From NCBI GenBank assembly GCA_012184525.1, contig WOFQ01000015.1, positions 496,001 to 560,000 of the forward strand: a DNA stretch of 64,000 nt. The letters run 5' to 3'. This stretch comes from Xenoacremonium recifei. Lineage: Eukaryota > Ascomycota > Sordariomycetes > Hypocreales > Nectriaceae. Under the pieces are notes generated by a model. It worked only from the letters and a program-made list of their open reading frames with translations. It did not search any database and had not been told where the DNA came from. Shown here piece after piece: positions 22,198 through 32,902 of the stretch. Each line of letters opens with the position of its first letter. Positions within the stretch are counted from its first letter, which is position 1. The position numbers and the translations under genes were made by a program.

Positions 22198-22760
22198 CAG
22201 GATTTAATTTATCTCTAAGTCTACCACCCTCGCACCTGAGCGGAATCAAGGTATACCGAAAGGGGAATTGTGTCCTGCTCCGCTCTCAACATTTTTGCAG
22301 CCTCTTCGGAAAGGGAAACGAGCTGTCCGCTGGCGGCGCAAACCGAGAAGCAATGGAGAAAGCAATGACAAGTCCGACCCCCCGACCATCCGCCGTCGAC
22401 CCTCCGCTCCGAGACCCACTTTTGGCCCCACATGTACGGCCGACATCGACGACATCGTGATCGGTGCCGGTCACAGTCCACCCGCAACTGTAGAACAACA
22501 AATCAGAGTAGGATTTTGGGTCGGACATAGTGATAAGAGTTCCGATGCTTCATGTCAATACATCGGAGGTAAAGGACAGCAAGTCTAACCGGAGTTTAGA
22601 CCGGAAGTAGTGACAAGGATTCCGACTACTGAGTATTGATATATGAGAGCTACAGAACAGAAAGTTATTGCAAAATGAACATAGCTACCAAACACACTTA
22701 AAATTCTCCTCCTATCTACTTACCCCGTTTTAAATCTTCACGGTCTTGTTGAAGATCAAT
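22198..22760. other. Intergenic, upstream of SDR
   Basis: No gene seen. A locally duplicated motif (AGTGATAAGAGTTCCGA near 22530 and AGTGACAAGGATTCCGA near 22608) suggests old repeat debris. The last ~80 bp is AT-rich promoter or leader. Confidence 0.4.
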
Positions 22761-23663
22761 ATGCCGACCATCGATCCTTCCATTCTCGAGACCAACTGGC
22801 TCTCAGTGGCTAGCTATGTCTCGGCGCGCAAGGATACTTACCCCTTTATCGATCCCGCCAAAGCCGACCTGACGGGCAAGTCTGTCTTAATCACGGGCGC
22901 CTCAAAGGGCATTGGAAAGGCGACTGCAATCAGCTTCGCTATTGCGGGCTGCTCGAAGATCCTGCTTCTCGCTCGCTCTGACATGGCCGATGTCGAGACA
23001 GCCGTCAAGGATGCCGCCAAGAAGTCAAACCGGCCCCAGCCGCTGGTCCATTCCATGAAGGTCGATATTACGTCGGAGGACTCAGTGCGAGCCGCTTCCG
23101 AGGCCGCTGCCGACATGCTCGGCGGCAGCCTCGATATCTTGATCAACAACGCTGGCTATTTGGAGGAGTGGAAACCCATCGTCGAGTCCAAGCCAAGTGA
23201 GTGGTGGTGGACCTGGGAGGTCAATATCAAAGGCACCTATCTCTCAACTCGATATTTCCTGCCGTTGCTGCTCAAGTCAACAACCAAAACCCTCATCAAC
23301 ATCAGCAGTGGTGGTGCCCACGTCATGTTCCCTGGCGCATCGGGCTACCAAACGACAAAGTTTGCTCTCTGTCGCTTCACCGAGTTCACACACAAGGAAT
23401 ATCATGAGCAAGGTCTCGTCGCCATCGCAGTCCACCCGGGTGCCATCAAAACCGAGCTAGCCATGAACATGCCCCCAGACAGGCAAGATGTCTTAACAGA
23501 TACGCCGGAGCTGGCTGCCGACACGCTGGTCTGGCTCTCTCGTGAGCGACGGGACTGGCTCTCCGGCAGATTCGCCTCTGTGAGCTGGGATATGGAGGAA
23601 CTGGAACAGAAGAAGCAGGATATAGTTGAACGGAACTTATTCAAGTTTCGTGTGGTGGTTTGA
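22761..23663 (+). CDS. Short-chain dehydrogenase/reductase (classical SDR)
   Basis: A single exon encodes 300 residues, starting at the ATG of MPTIDPSILETNWLSVASYV. The NAD(P)-binding loop TGASKGIG is at residues 45-52, the structural NNAG at 129-132, and the catalytic Ser183-Tyr196-Lys200 set lies in ISSGG..SGYQTTK. VHPGAIKTELAMNMP matches the substrate-loop region. The enzyme is a cytosolic NAD(P)H-dependent oxidoreductase of unknown substrate. The end, ERNLFKFRVVV, is typical of a fungal SDR group in secondary metabolism and detoxification. No cluster partners are adjacent. It is a distant paralogue of the SDR at 48631. Confidence 0.9.
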   Translation: MPTIDPSILETNWLSVASYVSARKDTYPFIDPAKADLTGKSVLITGASKGIGKATAISFAIAGCSKILLLARSDMADVETAVKDAAKKSNRPQPLVHSMKVDITSEDSVRAASEAAADMLGGSLDILINNAGYLEEWKPIVESKPSEWWWTWEVNIKGTYLSTRYFLPLLLKSTTKTLINISSGGAHVMFPGASGYQTTKFALCRFTEFTHKEYHEQGLVAIAVHPGAIKTELAMNMPPDRQDVLTDTPELAADTLVWLSRERRDWLSGRFASVSWDMEELEQKKQDIVERNLFKFRVVV

Positions 23664-23961
23664 GTTTAATGGTATACCCTTCAAGACTTTGGTCGCGGTT
23701 TCTTTTCGCGCCAAGACAGAATCAGTGGGCTCAATCATACTGCTACGGCGCAAAGTTGCGGACTCGGAGGATCAGACGTCAGTATAGTGTAGTAAAGATA
23801 TGGCAAACCTAGTCAAGACCCAGGATCCTTAGGCCCTAGAGCTAGACGTTATTCACCCTGTTGCAATTCAATAACCTAAACGCCGTTCTCCTTCACCAAC
23901 TTATTGCTATATTAGTTCTTTTTTATGCAAAGGCGCAATGGGTTGTCCCTAAGTATTTTCT

Positions 23962-24810
23962 ATGTCTTTTCGTGGGCTTAAGTGTCGCTTGGGTTACCCG
24001 AGCAAGCTTGTCAGTCTGGTCCATCACATAGCATATGAATACTCCGATTCAACCAAACAGGAACATTTCCCGCAAGCGGACACTGAGATAACAAGAGCGT
24101 GCTTGATGTATCTTCTTATGTATACTCCACCAGTTGCCCGCAATGATCCGAAACTATTCAGCAAATCGCGAGAACCTCACCCATTCTACCGTCGTGCGGC
24201 AATAAATTGGGGTCACCATGCTCAGAAAAGCTCGCGGGATCTCGAAATAATCAACAAATTCCTTAGAAATGAGGTCAAGGTGCAACACTCAGCTCAAGTT
24301 CCGAGCTTGACTTTCGAATTTCCAGTGTCGTCGATCGATCGGGCGAAAGACAATCCGTGTCACACATATGGATCTGCTCACACAATGGACCCTATACATC
24401 TAATCACTTTCTTTGGCCTTGAGGAAGTCGCTGATCGCTTCATTCGTGCGAAAAGTCAGGCTGGAAAAGCATGGATCCCCGGTGCCTGGCAGTCAAATGA
24501 GCTGGTAAACTACAGAGCGGCAAGGTACGATATGATGCCACTTCTCTATGCAATACTCGGTGGCCATGAAAAGATGGTGAAACTTCTTCTGCGTTACAAA
24601 GCCAAAGTCAATGCACAATCTCAAAATCCTCTGACGCCGCTGATTCTGTCTGGAATGTTTGGCTTTCGATCAATTTCCAGCCCCCTTCAACAATATGGCG
24701 CACAAGTTATTGTTGACATCCGAGGTGAAACTACCAAAAAGCTATTGACGGTGTTTGGCCAAGAATTTACTGGGGCGGCGTTTGGGAGTGTTCCGCGAGG
24801 TGCCTGGTAG
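23962..24810 (+). CDS. Ankyrin-repeat fragment of an NLR-like (NACHT/ankyrin) protein
   Basis: An ATG-started frame of 282 residues. Its first part (LVHHIAYEYSDSTKQEHFP, DTEITRACLMYL) resembles the linker that follows the NTPase in fungal NACHT-ankyrin proteins (LVH.T..EYF.....FP.A...I...CL.YL). AAINWGHHAQ is also typical of that linker. Two or three weak ankyrin units follow (PIHLITFFGLEEVADRFI; MPLLYAILGGHEKMVKLLL). There is no upstream NTPase and the ankyrin array is very short, so I read this as a 5'- and 3'-truncated remnant rather than a full gene. Full-length relatives are immune-type receptors. It could still be expressed as a small protein. Confidence 0.5.
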   Translation: MSFRGLKCRLGYPSKLVSLVHHIAYEYSDSTKQEHFPQADTEITRACLMYLLMYTPPVARNDPKLFSKSREPHPFYRRAAINWGHHAQKSSRDLEIINKFLRNEVKVQHSAQVPSLTFEFPVSSIDRAKDNPCHTYGSAHTMDPIHLITFFGLEEVADRFIRAKSQAGKAWIPGAWQSNELVNYRAARYDMMPLLYAILGGHEKMVKLLLRYKAKVNAQSQNPLTPLILSGMFGFRSISSPLQQYGAQVIVDIRGETTKKLLTVFGQEFTGAAFGSVPRGAW

Positions 24811-25177
24811 GGAGGTATCGGCTTAGAGTAGAAAATCGTGAGCAGATATGCAAGTATCCCTCACCTTTCTCAAGACACCTCTTAACTATGCTTAAGTGAG
24901 TTATCCTTCCTGAGATAAATGAATAAGACGCACTTCAGGTCTGTAATGAGTCTCTACAGGTAGGTTAGTTTCTATCTGGATCTTGATGTTGTTGGTTGTT
25001 ATCGATAAGCGCGCACGTGACCCAAATCCCGGCCGCCAAATTTTTTTTCACCTCCAAACCATCCACCACAGCTCTGAATAGCTCCTTCCAGATCATCGAC
25101 ATCGCATCGTCAATTCCCACGCTCAATTGCCGCAAGAAACCCGAAGAACTCTCGAGGAAAGAATAAACACCGCCAAA

Positions 25178-25414
25178 ATGCATCTGATGTACACCCTCGA
25201 TGCCAACGGCAACCGCCTGTACACCCTCAAGAAGGTCGCCCACGGCCAGGTCACCAAGTCTGCGCACCCTGCCCGATTCTCCCCTGACGACAAGTGGTCG
25301 CGACAGCGCGTCACCCTGAAGCGAAGATTCGGTCTGCTCCTGACGCAGCAGAGTGAGTAGAGTCGAGACTCAAAATGTTGGATCGAGACTGACGGGTTTA
25401 CAGAGGAGGAATAA
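25178..25414 (+). CDS. NOP10: H/ACA snoRNP subunit Nop10
   Basis: Exons 25178-25352 and 25404-25414 (51-nt intron, GTGAGT..TACAG) give 61 residues ending QQKEE. The sequence MHLMYTLDANGNRLYTLKK..SAHPARFSPDDKWSRQR is the conserved Nop10 fold. The zinc-binding cysteines of archaeal Nop10 are absent, as usual in eukaryotes. Nop10 joins Cbf5, Nhp2 and Gar1 to pseudouridylate rRNA in the nucleolus. It is convergent with NOB1, about 200 bp tail to tail. Confidence 0.95.
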
Positions 25415-25609
25415 GCGGCCGAGCACGATGAGAGAGGGTTAGAGGAGGAATTGGCGTTGGAAAGGTCATATCAAGGGCGTTTTTCTGGTACTAAATGATT
25501 GATTGATTCCGTCACAATTGCAAAAAGTCGAGGAGGCAGAAGTTCAAGATGGTATATTACTTTTGGTCATAGCCCGGAGGCTTCAAGCACAGATAAGAGA
25601 CAAGAATAC

Positions 25610-26968
25610 CTAATGCTTCCGCTTGGAGTTCACGTTCCGTCCCGCTCCCACGCGAATTCTCCCATTTCCTGCTCCCCGGTCACCACTCAACAGCCCGGGC
25701 AAGTAATCCTGATCCATCAGGTCCTTCTTCCGCTGCCGTCGCTGCTCATCCGACGCCCTCGTAAACTCCTTCTGATCCTCCGCGAGAATCAGCCCGCGCC
25801 CCCAACCGCCCTTTCCACCGCCCTCAGCCCTCTTCCCACTGGCCGTGCCATGCACGGGGCGCGGCACGCTGTACACGTTGCCGCGGTTGTTCCACTGGAA
25901 GTTGCGCTTGAGGTGCACGCGGAAGTTGCCGCGCTCGTCGGTCGAGCAGCTGGTGCGCAGGAGCGTGGGCTGGCCGCACGAGGGGCAGAACTGGCGGGAG
26001 AGGTCGCGTGCGATGGCGAAGCAGCCGTGGCAGCGGAGGACCCAGCTCTTGAGGTGGGTGATGCGCGTGAGGGAGGGGGCGACGAGGTTGAGGTTCATGC
26101 GCAGGGCGACGTTTTGCATCGCGAAGTCGGAGGTGAGGACGGCGGCTTGGAGGGTCTTTTGGACAGGTTGGGTTGGAGTTGTGGTGGTGTTGTCGGCGGC
26201 TTGGTGTTTCTTGAGGTTGGAGGGAGTGATCCAGCCATCATCGTCGTCGTCTTCGTCCTCTTCTTGGACTTCTTCGACAATCTCGGGGGTCTCTTCTTCT
26301 TTCTCCTCCACGGCTGGGGAGGGGACCTCGACTGGGGTCTGTTGTGGCTCACTCGGTGTATCTTCCGCCTTCTTCTCTTCCGTCTCAATGCTCAACGTCT
26401 GCACTCCCTCCTCCAGTGTCTGTTCTTCATTCTGAGGTCCGCTCGAGACGTCTCCTGTAGTCTCCACAGCGGGCGCTTCCTCATTCGTGGTCGCCTCAGC
26501 ATCTACTGCCTCAGAGGCAGTTCCCTCCTGGGCCGACTCTCCATCCTTCTTCGGTGGCTTCCCGTTCAATGTCTTCTGCCCCGGGGTATTCCTCAACCGC
26601 CAGTCGCCACCATTGCGCTCACACTCCAGCTCGTAACCCAAAGCTAAAACCTCGATATCGGGCCTGCTTAGGACCTCCAGATCTCCAGTGCGTCGCGCGA
26701 AGCCGCTCACAAACTTTATACTGTCTGGTCGAGGGGACCGCACGGTGACAAAAGGCAGAAGTTGTGTCTCGACTCGAATACGGGTGTTGACGTCGCGAAT
26801 TTCGGGGAGGACGGAGGGAAGAATATAGAGCTTCTCGGCCTTGGCAATAAGGGTGCTGACTGGCGGGTCGTTCTTGATCAGAGGACCGGTATCGAGCACC
26901 AGACTGTGGATGGGTTTTGAGGTTTGTTCGGCCGTGGGCGCCGGGGTGGTCTGTGATGGGGCAGCCAT
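25610..26968 (-). CDS. NOB1: 20S pre-rRNA endonuclease Nob1
   Basis: A single exon encodes 452 residues from the ATG at 26968. The frame stays open upstream to 27205, but family members start just before the PIN domain, so the later ATG is preferred. The PIN nuclease domain runs from HSLVLDTGPLIKND (first catalytic Asp) through LPSVLPEIRD to about residue 140. A long acidic low-complexity linker follows (EEKEEETPEIVEEVQEEDED). The zinc ribbon has CHGC and CPSC pairs (VLRCHGCFAIARDL, QFCPSCGQPTLLR). The basic C-terminus contains NFQWNNRGNVYSVPRP. Nob1 cuts 20S pre-rRNA at site D to finish 18S rRNA. Confidence 0.95.
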   Translation of the reverse strand: MAAPSQTTPAPTAEQTSKPIHSLVLDTGPLIKNDPPVSTLIAKAEKLYILPSVLPEIRDVNTRIRVETQLLPFVTVRSPRPDSIKFVSGFARRTGDLEVLSRPDIEVLALGYELECERNGGDWRLRNTPGQKTLNGKPPKKDGESAQEGTASEAVDAEATTNEEAPAVETTGDVSSGPQNEEQTLEEGVQTLSIETEEKKAEDTPSEPQQTPVEVPSPAVEEKEEETPEIVEEVQEEDEDDDDDGWITPSNLKKHQAADNTTTTPTQPVQKTLQAAVLTSDFAMQNVALRMNLNLVAPSLTRITHLKSWVLRCHGCFAIARDLSRQFCPSCGQPTLLRTSCSTDERGNFRVHLKRNFQWNNRGNVYSVPRPVHGTASGKRAEGGGKGGWGRGLILAEDQKEFTRASDEQRRQRKKDLMDQDYLPGLLSGDRGAGNGRIRVGAGRNVNSKRKH

Positions 26969-29900
26969 AGTGGCTGAGGATTGAGTGTGAAGAGCTGTGA
27001 CGCTGGTCCTTGATGTTTTCGATCGTTTTACCGCTCGATGATATCTTTCGATCTTGAAGGGATCACGGTACGGTAATTCTAGATGAAATTCGTTGGGTCG
27101 ATGCGGGGTGCAACATGCAGCGAGGATTCCGAAATTCTTTGGTGGTTGAACGTGGGGCAGAAATTTCTCGATAAGATAACGCCGATAAGGAATCTGCGCC
27201 GCCAAGATTTTCGGTCAGATGCGTCTTGGCGCCGAGGATGCGGCTCTCTATTTAATAAATATTATTTATTTTGGAACAGAAGAAAATGGAGATAATGCTA
27301 AAAAGAAAGAAAAAATCAGGGAAATTGAGTTGAGAAGATTGGGCAACCCATAATTTATACAGAGCACCACTACTCGCACAGAAACCCAGGCCCTGTTATG
27401 TCGAAAGCTTTGGTACCTAAATTGGGGGATCCTGTGCGAAGAGTACGACTCTGTACAAAAGCCTCCGATATTTCTCCTAAGGGTTTCCCAAATGCGAGTT
27501 TACCTTACCGCATTCATCAACGAAGTAGCAGCGCTTCTGAATTCCTACACTTCAAATATAGAACATACTACAGCTGAGCAAAAACTACCAATTCCGCGCC
27601 TTGTTATTTTTACTATAGGGTAACTTTCCAGATATGTGCGTGAAGTTTTCAGTAGATCATGTCACCAATGCAAGCAACAGTGGAAGCAGAACGGAAATAG
27701 AGAGTATAGTGAAGAAGTTATGAGCACTAAGAAGCTCATGCCTACTGGAAAGACGTTCCGATGAGAGGTTGCGTGAGCCTTTTCATCCCACCGAATTCTT
27801 ATTAAACTTTTATTTGCGTGAACGCTCACATATGAGTATGAAATATTACATAGAGAGAAGATTGATGAATGAGTGCTCTATACAAAAAGTGAAAGCGTCT
27901 TAGAAAGATCCGTCTACATTATCGCACGTTTACTCAACTGGCCATTCCACACACGAGAAAAAGTCGTGACTGTGTTCACCCGGTGTCCGAGCGTTTCGGG
28001 CATGCCGAGGCGGACTCCGGAACGGCAAGTCGATACGCGGGCGGCCGGTAAGCCGTTGCCGAACCCCGACTGCGTTTCCTTTCCAAACAAGGAAGGCCGA
28101 ATTGTTGTCGAAAGGGCGTGATTTCGATACTGGCCGAGTGACGCAGGTCGCATTTGCAACATCAGCTGTGGCAAAGGCCGGGAATCAATGTGAATCTGCA
28201 TGGCGGGTTGTCCCGAAAGAACTGCCGCCACCCCCATGTCAGCTGAGCTAGTATCGGAGTATCCTTGCGCTGCGGACCAAGTCATCTCACTGGGGTTTCT
28301 CAATACGGAATTTGAGAACATCTCGGTGCAGCTGAGTGTAAAGGGAAGGTGGTTGTATATAGCTCATGTCAAGTACGCCTTTGCAATTGAAGGAATGAAT
28401 CGGAGGTGCATCAATGCCGAACATGTTATTTGGCTAATTGATTGCCTTAGACTACGACGATTTAGAGAGAAGTTTCATCATGAACTCCCCTCGTCCAGTC
28501 TACTTCAAAGATTCAAATGCCTTGAGCAACCGAGAACATTTCGTCCTTCAATTCCGTAGCAGATACAAAATTTCACTATGGCAATTGAAAGGCGATTACG
28601 GAGAGGGCAAAGTTTAAGATCAAATGAGTAGCTCCTAGTAATGGCCTACTATCGAACTCTCCCACCATTCATATCATCAAGAAAGTCATTGTTTGACTAT
28701 TGCGCTCTGAAGTATCAGGTTTTCTGAAATTGAGAACTACAGGTGCATAATGAACGAAGTGGTATTGCCACTGTAGACTTGACCGGAAGTCGAGAGAGTC
28801 AGGAGAACGAATAGAAGTGCTCCTCTGGGTTACCTTGAAACTTAATGAAGTGTCAGAGTTACCGGCAGAGCTTCTCTGGGTCCGACTTGCCAAAACCAGA
28901 CGTGAGTATTCCACTCGCCCACGCTGAAAAATTTGCTGTCCCTCAAGTGACCATATTGCCTTCTCGGACAGGCATGAACGTAAGATATGGAGTGTGGAAA
29001 ACATGTAATGGCTCTTGATAATCGACCTATCTATTCATTTGCATGTAAGAAGCCTCGCATGACGTGGGGAGGAGGTACCAATCGGTGGACATTGACACTT
29101 TACTGACCATACGAGTCATGTTGTAATTCCACGAGAATAACCGGGATGTACTAAATAGCTATCTTTCATCTAACGATGACCTGAATTGATCTTAGGAATT
29201 ATTAGGATTCATATGTATGGGCCTCCCCGGGCTTGTCCCCTGATCCGAAACATTTCCCCATGGGCAGGAGAGTTTGAAGTATGTAATGACAACCCACAAG
29301 AAGCAAGCTTTCTTGGAACGGACTTGGGGCGGTCAAACGCAAATAGGAAGAGTTGTCTCCGGCTGCCAATCGAAAATGAAAGAGTTACGTTAATGGCGTG
29401 AAGCTGAGCATGGAACACACGAAGAATGGAGGATGGAACAACGCAAGGAACGAACGGAGCCCGCGAATACTACCCACCGCGGATCCCAATGATGGAACAA
29501 CGCCCGTTCAACGCTGATCTTCTCCTGGACGTACCACAGGTTGCATAGTAATTGGGCACCGGCGGGTCGTTTGATGATGCGTGGTTTAATAGAGTTCCGG
29601 GGCTATAGGACCGCGTTCTTCTGGAGAATAGCAAAGAGTTTGTCATGGTTTCGGAGTCTGTGTTCTGAGATGCCTAGAAGGGAAAGGTTCTGGAAAAGGA
29701 AGACGCTCAACAAGGGCCTAGGTCCGCAAATTTTCTATGGAGAATTACTGGAGACGAGCAACGATTCGTGTCTCACCCAACAGTGTTTGCGGGCGTTGCA
29801 AACTATGACAAATTCTCGCGGAGAAGATCTCGGGGTATGCTGGAGAAGCGATCTCGAATCGCGAAAAGAGCAGGACAAATGGGTAAACGGTGCTCTGAAA

Positions 29901-31391
29901 GATGGGCGACTTGATAGACAGAATATCGAAGTTTTCGCGGTGTTCCAGGTTACTCCAACTCGTGAGGGGGCCGTGAGGGGTAACCCGACGGAACCGGACA
30001 ATTTCGGCGAGTTGGAGGCGGTTCTGGGAGCGGTAACGGGACAATGTGCGTGGTGCCAACGAACCAGAAGCCACGCTCCTCCTCTTTTCGGGCATACAAG
30101 ACCGACATGAGGCAACGGGTCTAGTCGGAGGGACCTTGGGGGAGCGACAGGGGGGTTTGTGGTTGTTGAGACTAATTGGAGTAAGTAAGCTGTGAGCGGC
30201 GAGAGCGCGAAAGATACTGAACTTACCCCAACTTATTACACACGACAGGGAGGCTATCTCTATCGCGCCACGTCGCGGGCCAATGATGGGGCATAGAGAT
30301 TGGGATGGCGACGCAGAGATGCCTGTCGAGTCCGTGTTGGCTGTGCGAGGGTGGGTTACTCCAACGCGCATGCGGAGAACGTTCCCCTCACGAGGTGCGG
30401 GCCCGGGCAGCGGCGTGCAGGCTTCTCGAACGCTTCCATGATGACATGACAGGGATCCATGGGAATGGAATGGAGTCGGGTGGTGCCAGGGTTAGCAGGG
30501 GAAATTTTCCAGGGGCCTCCAGGGCGGCTAGCCGGCCGCTACAGCGCCTGGCGATCGCTGGGCGTCGCGCACACAGCCCATCGCCTGTCATTGCCATGAT
30601 CAGTGTGCTGGAATCGCGAATGGCGGCCTCGCGCGGGCTTGCACCGAGCCCCCGAGGCCCGTCACATGACTCCCATGAGGTGACCCAACGCCTGGCGCGG
30701 CATCGCAGGCGCCGGCATGGGATTTCGCATCGCCAATTGCTGGCGGTCACAAGCGTCACGGGCCGGGCACAGCACGGCTTTTCCGTGACACATCCAAACT
30801 GACTCGCATGCGGCTCTCGCGCTCGCTGAGCCCACACGGCGAATATGCTACGTAAAACGGCCCACCGATTACTCGACGAAACCGCCCTCGGAGCATCGTG
30901 AGCGCCTCTCGTCACGCTCGAACCTGCTGAGCTGGATCTGGGGAACCCGTGGCCAGGGGGCGTGCGAGGCCCCGTTGGCTCCGGTGCGAGGCATGCTGAT
31001 CCTGGACGGTCTGGTGCTGGCTGGCTGGCCTGCTCTCGGAGAATCGAGGCAATGCTTTGGCTCAATGAAGGCATCGTCTTCACGGCGGATCCGGCGACGA
31101 CGATGGCTCCGACCCACCGTCCCGTCGCCCTCCCGCCGCCCAAGTACAAAACGTTCGGCCTCATTCTCGGGACCTCAGCTTTTGCTTTCTGGCCTCTCCA
31201 GCATCCCTCACCCTTATCCAGCATAGACTTTCACTCCCCCAGACACACTTTCCCACCGCGCAGTTGTCCGAAGCGTGCCTGCCGAGCCCTAACACAATAT
31301 ATTACACCTCGTCTCCTCCTTCTCCCCCTCCTCCTCCTCCTCCAGCTCTCTTACACTCTTACACAAAGCATTGTTCACGAGCATCTACACC
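26969..31391. other. 4.4-kb spacer, no supported gene
   Basis: Open frames such as 29541-30110 (+), 30371-29745 (-) and 31224-30388 (-) overlap each other, lack family motifs and have no splice support. The left part is AT-rich (27240-27310). From about 30300 it turns GC-rich, and a CTCCTTCTCCCCCTCCTCC tract at 31315-31345 marks the core promoter of the permease at 31392. Confidence 0.5.
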
Positions 31392-32902
31392 ATGGACAGC
31401 ATCTCTAACACACCCCACGACTCGCCCCCAAGGGCAGACAACAAGACTACCGCTGACGAAAACAACATGGAAAAGATTCGCTCGGCCACCCACCAGCCCT
31501 CCAACGACACCATGTTCGGCACCGCTGTCGTAGGCGAGACCAGCGAGCTCGCCGACCTCGAGAAGCAAAAGGCCCTCGAGGGTAACGCCCACTTCCACCG
31601 TCTGGGCTGGAAGCGATTGACCGTCGTCCTGTTGGTCGAGGCCATCGCCCTGGGCTGTCTGAGCCTGCCCTCGGCCTTTGCCACGCTGGGCATGGTGGCT
31701 GGTGTCATCTGCTGTGTGGGCATTGGCTTCATCGCCATCTACACCAGCTACGTCGTCGGGCAGGTCAAGCTCAAGTTCCCACAGGTCTCGCACTATGCTG
31801 ACGCGGGGCGGCTCCTCATGGGCAAGTTTGGATACGAGCTCGTTGGCTTCATGTTTTCCATGCAGCTCATCTTCCTCGTGGGTTCGCACTGCCTGACGGG
31901 CACGATTGCGTTCCTCAACTTGACCAACAACGGCGCCTGCTCACTCGTCTTTGGTGTTGTCTCAGCCATCATCCTGCTCCTTGTTGCCATTCCGCCGTCA
32001 TTCGCCGAGGTGGCTATCCTGGGCTACATCGATTTCGCTAGCATTATGATTGCTGTGCTCATCACCATGATCGCGACCGGTGTGACGGCTTCCAACTCCG
32101 ATGGCGGCATGAGCAGCGTCGACTGGTCTGCCTGGCCCAAGGAGGGCATTACCTTCACTGATGCCTTTATTGCTGTTACCAACATCGTCTTCGCCTACAG
32201 TTTCGCTGTCTGCCAGTTCTCCTTCATGGACGAGATGCACACCCCCAAGGACTTTGTTAAGTCCATCTGGGCTCTGGGCCTGATCGAGATCGTCATCTAC
32301 ACCCTCACCGGTGCCATCGTCTACGCCTTTGTCGGTGTTGACGTTGAGTCCCCAGCTTTGCTCTCGGCTGGTCACACGACGTCCAAGGTCGCTTTCGGTC
32401 TGGCCTTGCCCGTCATCTTCATCTCCGGCTCTATTAACACCACCGTTGTGGCTCGCTACATTCACGGGCGCATGTTCGAGAACTCCATCATCCGCTACAT
32501 CAACACCAAGATGGGCTGGATGACCTGGCTGGGCCTCATCACCGTCATCACCATTGTTGCCTGGATCATCGCCGAGGCCATCCCATTCTTCAGCGACTTG
32601 CTCTCGATCTCGTCGTCCCTCTTCATCTCCGGCTTCACTTTCTACTTCCCGGCCATGATGTGGTTCATGTTGATCAAGCAGGGATCGTGGTACGCCAAGG
32701 AGAACATTATCAAGAGCATTTCCAACGGCGTCATCTTCATCATCGGCATGATTGTCCTTGTCGGCGGCACCTACGCCAGTATCGACGATATTGTAAGCCA
32801 TCCCGCTCAACTTAAGCCTGTTTAGTCTAACATGTGTGTCAGGTTCAACAATTCCGGGACGGCACAGTCCGCAGTGCCTTTACTTGCGCCCCAATCGCTT
32901 AA
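31392..32902 (+). CDS. Neutral/aromatic amino-acid permease, AAAP family (mtr type)
   Basis: Exons 31392-32792 and 32843-32902 (50-nt intron) give 486 residues. The last 20 codons (VQQFRDGTVRSAFTCAPIA) come from exon 2, and this matches the way mtr-type proteins end. A hydrophilic N-terminal tail with QKALEGNAHFHRLGWKRL leads into TM1 (VVLLVEAIALGCLSLPSAFATLG), with the family GxxSLPxA turn, and then about ten more helices. Neurospora mtr imports neutral aliphatic and aromatic amino acids at the plasma membrane with protons. Codon use is strongly C-ending, suggesting high expression. Confidence 0.92.

Noticed and set aside
22490..22740. Possible solo LTR (starts TGTAGAACAAC, ends near ACACA, with a locally duplicated motif)
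   Set aside because: No matching target-site duplication at the ends, no second LTR and no reverse transcriptase or gag remnant nearby.
26969..27205. Longer NOB1 start adding about 80 residues
   Set aside because: The extension has no match to the family, and Nob1 proteins begin just before the PIN domain. The ATG at 26968 fits.
29541..30371. Open frames of 189 and 208 codons on opposite strands
   Set aside because: They overlap each other, show no motifs or coding-type codon bias that I can see, and lie in a spacer.
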